Origin: Skermania piniformis
Lineage (GTDB): Bacteria; Actinomycetota; Actinomycetes; Mycobacteriales; Mycobacteriaceae
Length of the DNA: 64,000 bases
NCBI RefSeq assembly: GCF_019285775.1
Contig: NZ_CP079105.1
Location: 1,426,001-1,490,000 of the forward strand
Direction of reading: 5' to 3'
Shown here: positions 27,264-38,381 of the stretch, in pieces
Position numbering within the stretch: the first letter of the stretch is position 1
Layout of the letters: every line of letters starts with the position of its first letter
Notes under the pieces: model-generated
The model's input: the letters and a program-made list of their open reading frames with translations, nothing else
Told to the model about the DNA's origin: nothing
Databases searched by the model: none
Program-made: the position numbers and the translations under genes

Positions 27264-28367
27264 TCAGGCCGGGTCGGCTGTGCTCACGCCGGCATCGGCT
27301 GTGCTCACGCCGGCATCGGCTGTGCTCACGCCGGCATCGGCGAAGGTGGCCATCTCGCCCAACGTGGCGACCGCGGCCTGTACCAGCGGCAACGCGGCCA
27401 GTGCGCCGGAGCCCTCGCCGAGTCGCAGCTGCAGGTCGAGCAGCGGTTCCAGGTCCAGCTCGGCCAGCGCCAGCGTATGCATCGGTTCGGTGGAGCGGTG
27501 CCCGGCGACCCACCACGCGCGCGCGCCGGGCGCAAGTCGGTCGGCGACCAGCGCCGCGGCCGTGACCACTGCGCCGTCCAGCAGCACCGGGGTCCGACGC
27601 ACCGCGGCCTGGGCGAGAAACCCGGCCATCGCGGCAAGGTCCGCGCCGCCGGCAACCCGGAGCAGCCCCTGCGGGTCCGGCCCGACCGGCGCGGCCCGGT
27701 GCAACGCGTCCCGCACGGCAGCGGCCTTGCGACTCCAGCCGGCGTCGTCGATTCCGGTGCCCCGGCCGACCACCAGCACCGGCTCGGTGTCGGTCAGCGC
27801 GGCGACCAGCACCGCGGCCGGGGTGGTGTTACCGATCCCCATCTCGCCGGCGATCAACAGATCGGCACCGGAGTCCACCTCTTCGTCGCAGATCGCCGCG
27901 CCGGCGCTGATCGCGGCTGCGGTCTCGTCCGCGGTGAGTGCGTCCTCCCGGTCGATCGCGCCGGAGCTACGTCGCACCTTGTGCGTGCTGATCTCGGCCG
28001 CGGTATCCGCGTCGACGGCGATATCGACCACCCGCACCGTGGCGCCGCTCGCCGCGGCCAGCACGTTCACCGCTGCGCCGCCGGTGCGGAAGTTCGCGAC
28101 CATCTGGGCGGTTACCTCGCTCGGGTACGCCGACACGCCGGATCGCGCGATCCCGTGGTCGCCGGCGAACACCACCACCCGGGTGCGCTGCAGTGGCCGT
28201 GGCGGACAGGTGCCTTGGCAGGCGGCGATCCAGTTGCCCAGCGTTTCCAATCGGCCGAGCGAACCGGGCGGCTTGGTCAACTGCTCCTGTCGCGCTGCGG
28301 CCGCCGCGCGGGCGTCGGCGTCCGGGGCAACGATCGGCGGGAACACGGTCGGCGCCTGGTCGGTCAC
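27264..28367 (-). CDS. cobT: nicotinate-nucleotide--dimethylbenzimidazole phosphoribosyltransferase
   Basis: 367 residues. Makes alpha-ribazole phosphate for the lower ligand of cobalamin. Recognised from [42 protein letters not shown] and GRGTGIDD. The C-terminus carries three in-frame copies of DAGVSTA from a 21-bp tandem repeat, a strain-specific tail outside the fold. It overlaps cobU by ATGA. Confidence 0.97.
   Translation of the reverse strand: MTDQAPTVFPPIVAPDADARAAAAARQEQLTKPPGSLGRLETLGNWIAACQGTCPPRPLQRTRVVVFAGDHGIARSGVSAYPSEVTAQMVANFRTGGAAVNVLAAASGATVRVVDIAVDADTAAEISTHKVRRSSGAIDREDALTADETAAAISAGAAICDEEVDSGADLLIAGEMGIGNTTPAAVLVAALTDTEPVLVVGRGTGIDDAGWSRKAAAVRDALHRAAPVGPDPQGLLRVAGGADLAAMAGFLAQAAVRRTPVLLDGAVVTAAALVADRLAPGARAWWVAGHRSTEPMHTLALAELDLEPLLDLQLRLGEGSGALAALPLVQAAVATLGEMATFADAGVSTADAGVSTADAGVSTADPA
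27274..27336. repeat. 21-bp tandem repeat, three copies, inside cobT 3' end
   Basis: Three exact 21-bp units (27274-27294, 27295-27315, 27316-27336). The period is a multiple of three, so each copy adds one DAGVSTA to the CobT tail without changing frame. Copy number may vary between strains. Confidence 0.92.
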
Positions 28368-28912
28368 GAGGGTCCTTTCGGAGGTTCGGATGGCGGTCCC
28401 TTGAGCAGCTGCGGCAGGCCGGCGACGACCAGGAGCACCCGATCGCAGACCGCCGCCAGCTGTTGGTTCAGCGTGCCCAGCTCGTCGCGAAACAGCCGGC
28501 CTGCTGCGCTCACCGGCACCACGCTCAGGCCGACTTCGGGGGAGACCAGCACCAGCTGTTCCGGATGGTCCCGCACCGCGGCGACCAGGGCCGCCACCCG
28601 CGGTGTGATCGTGCCTTCGGGGCGGGTCCAGGCCGCGGCGTCGTCCAGTTCGGCGGTCAGCCAGGTGCCCAGATCATCGACCAGCGTCGGCGCCGGCTCC
28701 GAACGCAGCAGTGCCGGTAGATCGGCTGTGGTGACCGTGGTCCACCCGGGTGGTCGGCGGGCGGAATGCGCCCGGATCCGGCCGGCCAGCTCGGCATCGG
28801 CCGGATCCACGCGCGCCGTCGCCACATACCGGACGGGCTGGTCCAGCAGCAGGAGCGACTCCGCATGCGATGACTTGCCGGACCGAGCGCCGCCCAATAC
28901 GAGCGTGCGCAC
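28364..28912 (-). CDS. cobU: bifunctional adenosylcobinamide kinase / cobinamide-phosphate guanylyltransferase
   Basis: 182 residues. Phosphorylates adenosylcobinamide and then attaches GMP. The P-loop [12 protein letters not shown] is at residues 7-18, and the RYVATARV and [12 protein letters not shown] blocks match the family. The GTG start directly abuts the DUF3043 stop (TGAGTG). First of the three cobalamin genes in the operon. No cobalamin riboswitch was recognised upstream of the operon. Confidence 0.96.
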   Translation of the reverse strand: MRTLVLGGARSGKSSHAESLLLLDQPVRYVATARVDPADAELAGRIRAHSARRPPGWTTVTTADLPALLRSEPAPTLVDDLGTWLTAELDDAAAWTRPEGTITPRVAALVAAVRDHPEQLVLVSPEVGLSVVPVSAAGRLFRDELGTLNQQLAAVCDRVLLVVAGLPQLLKGPPSEPPKGPS

Positions 28913-29551
28913 TCAGACTGCGGCGCCGCGTTGGACCCGTGGCTTGGGCGCGCGCATGCGACGTAGCTGGGTCGCCCGGACGAAGGCGTACCAACCGAGC
29001 GAGAACGGCCGATCGGTCGCGTCCGGGAATCGTTGCCGAACCTTGTTGTTCACTATTCGGCCGAGCACGACACCTTCGATGATCATGAAAAGTAGTAGGA
29101 CGAACATCGCCAGCGAGACGATCGACTGGATCTGCGGGCTGAGGAACATGGTCATGATCATGCCGAGCGCGATCGGCATGAACAGCCCGGCAAGGTTGCG
29201 CCGGGCGTCGACGATGTCGCGGACGAATGCCCGGACCGGGCCCTGGTCCCGGGCAAGCAGGTACTTTTGGTCGCCGGCCAGCATCCGCGCGCGGCGTTCG
29301 GCCGAGGCTTCCCGCCGGGCCGCCGACGCCTTGCGCCGCTCCTCCTTGGTGCCGCGGGCCGCCTTGCGCCGGGCCCGGGCCTCCTTGCCGGTCATCGGCG
29401 CCGGTGCCACCGGACCGCGGCGGCGGGATTCGGCTTCGCGGCGTTTCGGGGTCGGCCGGCCCTTGCCGGCGGTGCCGGCCGACGGGGTGGCCGGATCGGG
29501 CTGGGTGGCCTGGTCCGATTCGCCGGGATTTCCGCGCCGTAGCAACTTCAC
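28913..29551 (-). CDS. DUF3043 membrane protein
   Basis: 212 residues. A long basic, charged N-terminus (residues 1-90, with KEARARRKAARGTKEERRKA) precedes a conserved domain with two transmembrane helices (about 125-145 and 148-165) and a charged C-terminus (RPFSLGWYAFVRATQLRRM). This is DUF3043, universal in Actinobacteria and of unknown function. It is the first gene of the cobUTS transcript. The GTG start has no usable Shine-Dalgarno but a TAGCCT hexamer 6 nt upstream. Confidence 0.9.
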   Translation of the reverse strand: MKLLRRGNPGESDQATQPDPATPSAGTAGKGRPTPKRREAESRRRGPVAPAPMTGKEARARRKAARGTKEERRKASAARREASAERRARMLAGDQKYLLARDQGPVRAFVRDIVDARRNLAGLFMPIALGMIMTMFLSPQIQSIVSLAMFVLLLFMIIEGVVLGRIVNNKVRQRFPDATDRPFSLGWYAFVRATQLRRMRAPKPRVQRGAAV

Positions 29552-29557
29552 CCCTCC

Positions 29558-29563
29558 AGGCTA
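29558..29563 (-). promoter_or_regulatory. -10 box for leaderless DUF3043-cobUTS transcript
   Basis: On the minus strand TAGCCT, 6 nt, then the GTG at 29551. Confidence 0.5.
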
Positions 29564-29703
29564 TGGGATGCCGTGCCGCGGGCGTGCCGGGTCCCGGCCC
29601 GGCTGGGGAATGAACGCGCAGATAGTACGGTTGAGAGAGGTTGTCAGTGATGCCTGACCGCTCAGCGGTCGCCGCAAACCGTCGTGCCGAAGGGACGTAC
29701 CCC

Positions 29704-30081
29704 ATGACTGTCGAGAACGAGGCCCCGGAGAAGGACGCCCTCGCGAGCGAGTCCGCCACCGGTGTGGTGCTGACCGACGCGGCGTCGGCGAAGGCGAAGG
29801 CGCTGTTGAGCCAGGAGGGTCGGGACGACCTCTCGCTGCGGATCGCAGTGCAGCCGGGTGGCTGCGCCGGGCTCCGATATCAGCTGTTTTTCGACGATCG
29901 CGCGCTGGACGGTGACATCAACGAAGACTTCGGCGGTGTCACGCTCGCTGTCGATCGGATGAGCGCGCCGTATCTGCAGGGCGCGTCGATCGATTTCGTG
30001 GACACGATCGAGAAGCAAGGCTTCACGATCGACAATCCGAACGCGACCGGATCCTGCGCCTGCGGCGACAGCTTCAACTGA
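29704..30081 (+). CDS. erpA: A-type iron-sulfur cluster carrier (HesB/IscA/ErpA family)
   Basis: 125 residues. Delivers [4Fe-4S] or [2Fe-2S] clusters to target enzymes. The three ligand cysteines are in QPGGCAGLRYQL and the C-terminal GSCACGDSF. An acidic N-terminal tail of about 30 residues is typical of mycolate bacteria (Rv2204c-like). The ATG at 29704 has GAAGGG upstream; a longer open frame from 29641 lacks support. Likely clients encoded nearby are LipA and the Rieske protein QcrA. Confidence 0.95.
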   Translation: MTVENEAPEKDALASESATGVVLTDAASAKAKALLSQEGRDDLSLRIAVQPGGCAGLRYQLFFDDRALDGDINEDFGGVTLAVDRMSAPYLQGASIDFVDTIEKQGFTIDNPNATGSCACGDSFN

Positions 30082-31155
<1,074 letters not shown>

Positions 31156-31186
31156 GTCACCCGGCGGCGCGGGCCGGCCGTTCGAG

Positions 31187-33124
31187 TCAGGCGTGCACCG
31201 GGTACACCGGCTCCTTGATGTCCGGCACGATGCGTTGCTCGACGAAGATTCCGTGCCAGACCATGAACACCAGCAGCGTCCACAGCCGTCGGCTGTGGTC
31301 GCTGCGCCCGGCCCGGTGCTCGTCGAGCATGCCCTTGATCGCTCCCTTGTCCAGCAGATGATCGGTCTGCGACTCGGCGATCTGGGCCTGCGCCCACTCG
31401 AACAGTTCGTCGCCGGCCAGCCAGTGCCGGAGCGGAACCGGGAAGCCGAGCTTGGCGCGGTGTAACACGTGTGGTGGGACGATGCCGTCGAGCGCCTGGC
31501 GCAGCGCGTACTTCGTCGTCTTCGCGACCCCCCGCCCGCTGGTGATCTTCTGTTCGTACGGGATCTGCTCGGCGACCCGGAACACTTCGGGGTCGAGGAA
31601 CGGCACCCGCAGCTCCAGCGAGTTCGCCATGGTCATCTTGTCCGCTTTGACCAGGATGTCGCCGCGCAGCCAGGTGTACAGGTCCAGGTGCTGCATCCGC
31701 GCGACCGGATCCCAGCCGACCGAGCGGGCGTAGATCGGGGCGGTCACATCGGCCTGCGCCCAGTCGGGCCGGAACTCGCGCAGCACCGCGCGCAGCTGTG
31801 CATCGTTGAAGCTGCGCGCGTTGCCGTAGTAGCGCTCCTCGAGCGACAGCGAGCCGCGTTGCAGCAGACTTTTGCCGCGCCGGCCGTCCGGCATCGCCGC
31901 GCCGAGGCGTCCGGCCAGCCGCCGGCCGGCTGCGGGCATCCGCTCGAACGGGCGCAGCGACAGCGGTTCGCGGTAGATCGTGTAGCCGCCGAACAGCTCG
32001 TCGGCGCCCTCGCCGGAGAGCACCACTTTGACGTGCTTGCGGGCCTCCTGCGCGACGAAATACAACGGCACCAGCGCCGGGTCGGCGACCGGTTCGTCGA
32101 GGTACCAGACGATCTCCGGGATCGCTGCGGCGAACTCCTGCGGGCTCACCATGCGGATGTAGTGCTTCGAGCCGATCGCTGCGGCGGTCTCGGCGGCGAC
32201 GTCGGCCTCGGAGTAGCCGGGCCGCTCGAAGGCGGAGGTGAAGGTGAGCAGGTTCGGGTTGTGCCGGATCGCCAGCGCCGCGATCGCCGTGGAGTCGATA
32301 CCGCCGGACAGGAACGAGCCGACCGTCACATCGGCGCGCATGTGCTTCGCGACGGAGTCCTCGAGCGCCGCGGCGATCTCGGCGTAGCGGGCGTGCTCGG
32401 TGCCCCGAGCGAACGGGCGGACCCGGAACTGCGGGTCGAAGTAGCGGGTGAACCGGGGGGCTTCGCCGGGACGCAGCCGCGCGTAGTGGCCCGACTCCAG
32501 CCGCCGGATATCGCGATGCAACGTCTCCGGTTCGGGCACGTACTGCAGAACCGTGTAGTGCTCCAGCGCACGCGGATCCAGGGCATCGGTCAACTGCAGC
32601 TGGTGCAGCAGCGTCAGCAGGCTCTTCTTCTCGCTGCCGAAGGCGGTCCCGCCCGGGCCGGTGGCCAGGAACATCGGTTTGATCCCGAACGGATCGCGGG
32701 CGAGGAACAACTCACGGGTCTCGGTATCCCAGATCGCGAAACCGAACATGCCGCGCAGCCGTCGCACCGCGTCCGGGCCCCAGTAGTGGTAAGCCGCGAC
32801 GATCGCTTCGCCGTCACCCTCGGTCCGGAACTCGGCGCCGAGGGTGGCCAGCTCGGCCCGCAACTCCAGGTAGTTGTAGATCTCGCCGTTGAACGTCAGG
32901 GCGTACCGCTCCGGATTGTCGGCCGGCCCCCAACGCAACGGCTGGTGGGAACTGTCGATGTCGATGATCGACAGCCGGTTGAAGCCGAAGACCAGGTCGG
33001 CGTCGTGCCAGGTGCCGTGTTCGTCCGGGCCGCGGTGACGCAGACAGGGTAGAGCGGCGTCGACGGCCGCCACCAGCGCCTCGTCGACCCGGCCGGGAGT
33101 CAGAAACCCGAGCAAACCACACAC
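31187..33124 (-). CDS. asnB: asparagine synthase (glutamine-hydrolysing), AsnB/LtsA type
   Basis: 645 residues. After removal of Met the N-terminal Cys (MCGLLGF) is the glutaminase nucleophile; [17 protein letters not shown] and FNGEIYNY complete that domain. The synthase domain has the PP-loop [11 protein letters not shown] and [12 protein letters not shown]. In mycolate bacteria this member (LtsA) amidates cell-wall peptidoglycan precursors or supplies Asn and affects lysozyme sensitivity. The GTG at 33124 is fixed by the essential Cys2 and has GAGG 9 nt upstream. It diverges from ctaC. Confidence 0.96.
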   Translation of the reverse strand: MCGLLGFLTPGRVDEALVAAVDAALPCLRHRGPDEHGTWHDADLVFGFNRLSIIDIDSSHQPLRWGPADNPERYALTFNGEIYNYLELRAELATLGAEFRTEGDGEAIVAAYHYWGPDAVRRLRGMFGFAIWDTETRELFLARDPFGIKPMFLATGPGGTAFGSEKKSLLTLLHQLQLTDALDPRALEHYTVLQYVPEPETLHRDIRRLESGHYARLRPGEAPRFTRYFDPQFRVRPFARGTEHARYAEIAAALEDSVAKHMRADVTVGSFLSGGIDSTAIAALAIRHNPNLLTFTSAFERPGYSEADVAAETAAAIGSKHYIRMVSPQEFAAAIPEIVWYLDEPVADPALVPLYFVAQEARKHVKVVLSGEGADELFGGYTIYREPLSLRPFERMPAAGRRLAGRLGAAMPDGRRGKSLLQRGSLSLEERYYGNARSFNDAQLRAVLREFRPDWAQADVTAPIYARSVGWDPVARMQHLDLYTWLRGDILVKADKMTMANSLELRVPFLDPEVFRVAEQIPYEQKITSGRGVAKTTKYALRQALDGIVPPHVLHRAKLGFPVPLRHWLAGDELFEWAQAQIAESQTDHLLDKGAIKGMLDEHRAGRSDHSRRLWTLLVFMVWHGIFVEQRIVPDIKEPVYPVHA

Positions 33125-33438
33125 GTGCTGCGAACCTCGATTCGAAATCCGTTCGGTGGAAATTGGGCTGTCGTCGACGCGGCTGCGTCGGATACCCCGA
33201 GCCCAAGGCCCGAGTATGCCGGAACAGGTCCGGAGTGTCGGCTCGGCCCCGACGCCGAACAGCCGCCGAGTTTGGTCTACGCTGCGTAGTATTCGAGACA
33301 CCCGAATGGCTCGGACAGCTCGCTGAACCGGCCGGTCGGGTGGCTATCAGGACAGCCTGTGCGCAGGGCGAACGTGCGCATGGAGACAGTGTTTGCATGG
33401 CGACAGCGTCGATGCTGGAGGGACAGGAAGGCGTGGAC
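33125..33438. other. divergent asnB/ctaC promoter region with 13-bp palindrome
   Basis: 314 bp without a gene. A perfect palindrome CTACGC-T-GCGTAG lies at 33277-33289 and overlaps two candidate -10 hexamers for ctaC, TACGCT (33278-33283) and TAGTAT (33287-33292). The latter would give a ctaC leader of about 140 nt. The rest holds an open frame in line with ctaC but no ribosome site before 33424. Confidence 0.5.
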
Positions 33439-34506
33439 GTGGTGCGTACTAGCGAGGACCGCGGCCGAGGCCGGGTATTCCGTCGGATCGGGTTGGCGGT
33501 ATCCCTCGGTGTCACCGCCGCTCTGGTGTCGGGCTGCTCGATCGACAACGACGTGCTTCGGTTCGGGTGGCCGACGGGTGTGACTCCGCAGGCTACCCGG
33601 ATGCGTGAGCTGTGGACCTGGTCGGTGATCGCGGCGCTGGTGATGGGTGTCATCGTCTGGGGTCTGCAGTTCTGGACGATCGCGTTCCACCGCAAGAAGA
33701 AGGACTCACCAGACTTCCCGCGGCAGACCGGCTACAACGTTCCGCTGGAGCTGAGCTATACCGCGCTCCCGTTCGTGATCATCTCCGTGCTGTTCTTCTT
33801 CACCGTGCAGGTGCAGACCTTCGTCGAGAAGAAGATCGACAATCCGGACGTGGTCGTCGATGTCACCGCTTTCCAATGGAACTGGAAGTTCGGTTATCAA
33901 AAGGTCGACCTGAAGAACGGCACGCCCAGCTATGACGGCGTGGATTACGCCCGTCAGGATCAGCTGGCCGAGCAGTCTGCCGCGCTGTTGGAGCGGAAGA
34001 ACGACGAAGGTCATCCCAAGCCGGGACCGGTGAACGGCAAGGACCCCAACGACCTGTCGTATCTGCGTTACGACAAGATCGAGACCATCGGCTCCAGCGA
34101 CGAGATCCCGGTCTTGGTGCTGCCCACCGACAAGATCGTCGAGTTCCAGATCGCTTCGGCGGATGTGATTCACGCCTTCTGGGTGCCGGAGTTCCTGTTC
34201 AAGCGGGATGTGAATCCGAACCCGAAGGAAAACCACTCCGACAACGTGTTCCAGATCACCAAGATCGAGCGAGAAGGCGCGTTCGTCGGGCGCTGCGCGG
34301 AGATGTGCGGCACGTACCACTCGATGATGAACTTCGAGGTGCGGGCGGTGACTCCGGAGAAGTTCGAGACCTACCTGGCCGCACGCAAGTCGGGCAAGAC
34401 CAACGCCGAGGCGTTGAGCGCCATCGGCGAGTCACCGGTTGCGACCACCACCCTGCCGTTCGATACCAGGCGAACGGCACGCGAGGCCACGGCCGACGGT
34501 AAGTAG
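33439..34506 (+). CDS. ctaC: cytochrome c oxidase subunit II (aa3 type)
   Basis: Membrane-anchored CuA subunit of the aa3 oxidase, taking electrons from the bcc complex. A signal peptide ends in a lipobox LVSGC (Ala/Val/Ser-Gly-Cys), two transmembrane helices follow (about 50-72 and 97-117), then the periplasmic cupredoxin domain with [26 protein letters not shown] and the CuA ligands in [14 protein letters not shown]. The GTG at 33439 was chosen because AGGAAGG lies 7-8 nt upstream and the N-terminus then matches mycobacterial CtaC; an ATG at 33397 is the alternative. ctaF follows after 14 bp. Confidence 0.95.
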   Translation: MVRTSEDRGRGRVFRRIGLAVSLGVTAALVSGCSIDNDVLRFGWPTGVTPQATRMRELWTWSVIAALVMGVIVWGLQFWTIAFHRKKKDSPDFPRQTGYNVPLELSYTALPFVIISVLFFFTVQVQTFVEKKIDNPDVVVDVTAFQWNWKFGYQKVDLKNGTPSYDGVDYARQDQLAEQSAALLERKNDEGHPKPGPVNGKDPNDLSYLRYDKIETIGSSDEIPVLVLPTDKIVEFQIASADVIHAFWVPEFLFKRDVNPNPKENHSDNVFQITKIEREGAFVGRCAEMCGTYHSMMNFEVRAVTPEKFETYLAARKSGKTNAEALSAIGESPVATTTLPFDTRRTAREATADGK

Positions 34507-34520
34507 AGGACGGACTCGAC

Positions 34521-34937
34521 ATGAAGATCGAAGCCAGGCTGTTCGAGCTGCTGACCGCGTTCATCGTGATCGTGGCGATCATCTACGCCTTTTTCACCGG
34601 GATGTCGCGGACCGGGGTCGAGTGGGCCGGGACCACCGCGCTGGTACTGACCGGCGGACTGACCTTCATCGTCGGGACGTATTTCCGGTTCGTCGCCCGT
34701 CGGATCGACCTCCGCCCGGAAGACTACGAGGATGCGGAGGTCGTCGACGGGGCCGGTGATCTCGGGTTCTTCTCACCGGGCAGTTTCTGGCCGGTCACCC
34801 TGGCCGCGGCCGCGGCGCTCACCGCGCTCGGCCTGGCCTTCTTCGAGCCCTGGTTGATCGCGCTCGGGGTGTGCACGGTGTTGTTCGCCGCCGGCGGTCT
34901 GGTCTTCGAGTACTACCTGGGTCCGGAAAAGCACTGA
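34521..34937 (+). CDS. ctaF: cytochrome c oxidase subunit IV (actinobacterial CtaF)
   Basis: 138 residues with four predicted transmembrane helices (about 9-27, 36-56, 92-108, 113-130). [14 protein letters not shown] at the start, [21 protein letters not shown] in the middle and EYYLGPEKH at the end are the CtaF pattern. It is an accessory subunit of the bcc-aa3 supercomplex. Co-transcribed with ctaC. In M. tuberculosis mmpS3 comes next; here an unrelated three-gene cassette does. Confidence 0.95.
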   Translation: MKIEARLFELLTAFIVIVAIIYAFFTGMSRTGVEWAGTTALVLTGGLTFIVGTYFRFVARRIDLRPEDYEDAEVVDGAGDLGFFSPGSFWPVTLAAAAALTALGLAFFEPWLIALGVCTVLFAAGGLVFEYYLGPEKH

Positions 34938-35008
34938 CCGTCCCGGCGTCCCGCTCGTCCTTCGAGCAGCGGGCGTAGGCTGGATGCAGCCAGGCCTGGG
35001 GGGTTGTC

Positions 35009-36745
35009 GTGACTGCGGTGGTGCATCTCGACGGCGTCGAGGTGAGCCAGGTGGTCCAAGACCTCGGCCATTCGGTGCCGTTGATCGCCGGCAAATCGAC
35101 CCTCGTTCGGCTTTATCTTTCGGCTCCCGCCGCCGCGTCGGCGGTCTCGGTGGGTGGTGAGATCGAGCTGGAGCGCGCCGGTGAGGTCCGTCGCCGGGCC
35201 GCTGCGGGCGCGGTGCTGCTCGATCCGGCCGACCGGCGTACGCCCGCCGAGCGGCGACTCGATCCGACCGCAAGTCTCGACGTGCTACTCGGCTCCGCCG
35301 ATACCGCGATCGGCCCCGCGACCGTGCGGGTCGGCCGACTCAACGATCTGCGCACCGGGACCCGACTGCAGGTCACACCACGTTCGGTTGCGGTCGAGTT
35401 CCAGGCGACCCCGCCGCTGCGGTTGCGGATCGTCGGTATGCGGTACGTCACCGGTGACGGACAGGCGCAGACGCCGCGAGCGCTCGACTTCGCCGCCCTG
35501 GTCTCGTGGCTGCGCCGCGCCTATCCGGTTGCCGAAGTGGAGTTCTCGCAGACCATCGCTGATCTGCCATTGACGCCGCCGTTCGACTACGGCGCGGTCA
35601 ACGCGATACTTGCCGGGCTCCGCAATCTGGATATGACGATGCCCGGCGCCGACCCCCGCACGCACTACATTGCGTTGGTTCACGACGCCGACGGTGCCCA
35701 CTTCATGCGCGGCGGCTCGTCCGGGACTCCCGAGTTGCCGGATCCGAGCGTCGTCGCCGCGGTTCCCGGCGGCGTTCCGCGGCCGCCGCTGGACTGGGAC
35801 CCCGGCGGATCCTTCGCCGGCTGGTACGGCGGTCACGAACTGGGCCACACCTTCGGTCGTCGGCACCCCGGCTTCTGCCTCGGGCAGGCGCGGGACGACC
35901 CGGACTACCCGTATCCGGACGGGACGATCTCGGCCGACGACCGCTATGTCGGGGTGGACCTCGGCGATCCGGCCCTGGGTCTTCCGTTGCGGATTCTGCC
36001 CGGTCGGCGCTGGCACGATGTACTCACCTATTGCCCCGATCTGTGGATCTCGTCGTACACCTACTGCGGTATCCGTCAGCGCCTCGTCGAGGAGGACACG
36101 ATGGCCGACCCCGAGTGGCCCGATCCCGGGCCCGAGCTACGGGCGGTCAGGTCGGACGTCGGCCGGTCCGGAAACCGGCAACCGGTCAACCTGATCGGTC
36201 GGGTCGACCTCACCGCCGGAACTGCCGAGATCGTGATGGTCACCCCGCTGCCGCGACGGCCGCACCGGCCGACCTACCCATCCGACCGACAGGTCACTGT
36301 CCGACTCCATGCGGATACCGGACCACTCGGGACGGTGTCGGTGCCGGTCCGACTCGACTCCGGGGGTGGCAGCGGGGGACGCCCGCGCACCGGATTGCTC
36401 GATGCCGTCTTGGACGTACCGACCAGCCTGAGCGCCGTCGAGATCGTCTGGGACGGCATCGTCCGAGCCCGTTACGAGCTGACGACCGCTCGCCCGGAAC
36501 CGGCCGTGCCGGTTCGTGATCGCCGGCGGACGGTGTCCTGGTCGGCGGGCGATCCGGCTGCTCGCTACGACGTGCAGGTCAGCGACGACGACGGGCGGAC
36601 CTGGCAGACCGTCGCGGTGAATTCGGCCGATCCGGCGGTCGATCTCGACCGCGACCAGTTCCGCTCGACCCAGCTACGGATGCGGATTCGCACAGTCTGC
36701 GGCTTGCGCAGCGTACAGACCGACACGTCGATCGATCTGGGGTGA
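35009..36745 (+). CDS. metzincin-like zinc metalloprotease of unknown role, first gene of three-gene cassette
   Basis: 578 residues. The extended zinc motif HELGHTFGRRH (residues 276-286) fits HExxHxxGxxH exactly, and a YCPDLWISSYTYCG stretch about 70 residues later may hold the Met-turn region, though without an obvious Met. Residues 1-250 look like beta-sandwich modules (VHLDGVEVSQVVQDLG, SVAVEFQATPPLRLRIVGM). The C-terminal 180 residues resemble fibronectin-like domains (RRTVSWSAGDPAARYDVQVS). No signal peptide or membrane helix is present, which is unusual for a metzincin. Starts at GTG behind a G-rich ribosome site. The next gene follows after 3 bp. Confidence 0.75.
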   Translation: MTAVVHLDGVEVSQVVQDLGHSVPLIAGKSTLVRLYLSAPAAASAVSVGGEIELERAGEVRRRAAAGAVLLDPADRRTPAERRLDPTASLDVLLGSADTAIGPATVRVGRLNDLRTGTRLQVTPRSVAVEFQATPPLRLRIVGMRYVTGDGQAQTPRALDFAALVSWLRRAYPVAEVEFSQTIADLPLTPPFDYGAVNAILAGLRNLDMTMPGADPRTHYIALVHDADGAHFMRGGSSGTPELPDPSVVAAVPGGVPRPPLDWDPGGSFAGWYGGHELGHTFGRRHPGFCLGQARDDPDYPYPDGTISADDRYVGVDLGDPALGLPLRILPGRRWHDVLTYCPDLWISSYTYCGIRQRLVEEDTMADPEWPDPGPELRAVRSDVGRSGNRQPVNLIGRVDLTAGTAEIVMVTPLPRRPHRPTYPSDRQVTVRLHADTGPLGTVSVPVRLDSGGGSGGRPRTGLLDAVLDVPTSLSAVEIVWDGIVRARYELTTARPEPAVPVRDRRRTVSWSAGDPAARYDVQVSDDDGRTWQTVAVNSADPAVDLDRDQFRSTQLRMRIRTVCGLRSVQTDTSIDLG

Positions 36746-36748
36746 CCG

Positions 36749-38359
36749 ATGGCCGATCCGCTGTTCCCGACCCGGCAGTTTCCGTATCGCCGACCGGACC
36801 CCGGTGCCGGACCCGATCGGATCGACGACTCGCCGCTGCCGGCCGGGGTGCTGCATCGGCAGCTTGTCGGCCGGGACCCGACGCCGATTCCGCTCGACCC
36901 GGATGAACTGGTGGCGCTGCAGGATCCGTTCGCCGAGCTGTTACGGCACGGCCGGTTCCCGCTGACCATGCGAGACCTGACCGCCGAGCTGGACAGCGCA
37001 CCACCGATCGGCGGGGCATTGCCCGCGGTCGCGTACTACATGGTCGGCGACGGCGGGCAGCTGCCGTGGACTCCGGCGACCGCGACGGTGAATCGACAAC
37101 TGCGGGTGGTGATCACCCGCAGCCGCCGCCCCGGCAGCGATCCCGACCTGCTCGTCTCGACCAGCATCCGGTTGGCCTCACCCACCGCGTTTCTCCAAGT
37201 GATCGGCTGGGACGAGCCGGCCGGCGTGTTCCGGTTCTACGAGCGTCGGCGCGGAACCTGGATCCTGGCCGGAGACTCGTTCGATGCGCTGCGGCCGCCT
37301 GGTCGGGGCGAAGGTCCGTTCGACAGCCATGTGAACGGTGGACTGAACATGAAGGAACTGAAGTTGCCGTGGTCGCACTGGCACAGCCAGAGCGCGGCTA
37401 TCCAACGCACCGTTCTCGGGCCCGACGATCCGTTCCTCGACGACCCGATCTGGGAGCTGCGCAGCGGCGGCGAGCGGTTCGAAACCGAAGTGGCTCGGGC
37501 CGGGGTGCAACGCTGGACCGCGGCCCGAATGCGCCGGATGATCGGTCCCGACCGACGGCTCGCAGATCTCCCGGCGGCGCTGCGTCAGGTGCTGACCACC
37601 ACCACCGTCAATCTGGTCAGCACAGCGGTGGAAAGCAGCCGGGTCCGGCTCCTTCCGGCGCTCGACCTGCCGCTCTCGTTCTTTCTCGACGCGGACGCGC
37701 TGCTCGGACCGCTCGGGGTGCCGCTCGATCCGGTACCGACGCCGCACGTCTCCGGGGCGGCCTATGCCGACGCCGTCGTCGAGCTGGAGTTGCGGCTGGA
37801 CGACGGCGCCGGGTTCCGGCAGCCGGGGGAGACGTTCTTCGCCTTCCTGGTTCCGGAACGCGCGATGGAAGATCAGTCCGTGCTGAATGCGCTGCTGCGC
37901 CAGGGTGTGCTGTCCCGTCGGCTGGCGCTCGGTCTGCTGCTGGTGGACTTCCCGAATCCGGTGTACTCGGCGCGGCGAGCTGCGCTACTCCGGTACTTTC
38001 CGCCATCGGCTGCCGCGGGCGACGGCGGCGGCGAGTTGGATCGACTGGTCCCGGCCGCGATAGCCGCGGCCGGCGGCGCGGTGGACGGGCCGGAGGCGGA
38101 GTTCACCGAGTGGTGGGAACGCAGCGCCGCAGCTGATTTCGAGCTCCAGGCGAGTCGCGTGCTCGCCGACTACCTGGCGGCCTGTCAGCGCCGGCTGGAT
38201 GCGCCCGGCGGCGCCGCGGACCTGATCCGGCTGGCGCAGGGACGCCGCCGCCGATTCCGGCGCAGTCGGCTCGCCGAGTTCGCGCTCACGCTGCCATACA
38301 GTCCCGGCGACGACGTCTTCGAGTCCCTGCGCCGACATCCCGACGGCACCGTCTCCTGA
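36749..38359 (+). CDS. hypothetical protein, second gene of three-gene cassette
   Basis: 536 residues, no signal peptide or membrane helix. I recognise no family. The most striking stretch is near residues 192-214, DSHVNGGLNMKELKLPW then SHWHSQ, rich in His, Asn and Trp and likely functional (ligand or metal binding is only a guess). A second block, NGGL-independent, is SFFLDADALLGPLGVPL-like near 305-325, and LLLVDFPNPVYSARRAALLRYFP near 395-418. It starts 3 bp after the protease gene and is followed by the third cassette gene after 22 bp, so the three are almost certainly one operon. Confidence 0.75.
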   Translation: MADPLFPTRQFPYRRPDPGAGPDRIDDSPLPAGVLHRQLVGRDPTPIPLDPDELVALQDPFAELLRHGRFPLTMRDLTAELDSAPPIGGALPAVAYYMVGDGGQLPWTPATATVNRQLRVVITRSRRPGSDPDLLVSTSIRLASPTAFLQVIGWDEPAGVFRFYERRRGTWILAGDSFDALRPPGRGEGPFDSHVNGGLNMKELKLPWSHWHSQSAAIQRTVLGPDDPFLDDPIWELRSGGERFETEVARAGVQRWTAARMRRMIGPDRRLADLPAALRQVLTTTTVNLVSTAVESSRVRLLPALDLPLSFFLDADALLGPLGVPLDPVPTPHVSGAAYADAVVELELRLDDGAGFRQPGETFFAFLVPERAMEDQSVLNALLRQGVLSRRLALGLLLVDFPNPVYSARRAALLRYFPPSAAAGDGGGELDRLVPAAIAAAGGAVDGPEAEFTEWWERSAAADFELQASRVLADYLAACQRRLDAPGGAADLIRLAQGRRRRFRRSRLAEFALTLPYSPGDDVFESLRRHPDGTVS

Positions 38360-38381
38360 ATCCGATCCCGAGGAACCGACC

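Noticed and set aside
26619-29657. Open frame of 1012 codons on the plus strand opposite cobS-cobT-cobU-DUF3043
   Set aside because: Runs antisense through four recognised genes; low-complexity Arg/Pro/Ser text typical of a GC-rich shadow frame.
29552-29703. Possible cobalamin riboswitch before the DUF3043-cobUTS genes
   Set aside because: The gap is only 152 bp, the B12-box was not found, and a -10 lies 6 nt before the first start codon, leaving no leader RNA.
33163-33438. Upstream in-frame extension of ctaC back to 33163
   Set aside because: No ribosome site, Arg-rich text unlike CtaC, and it would place the signal peptide 110 residues inside the protein.
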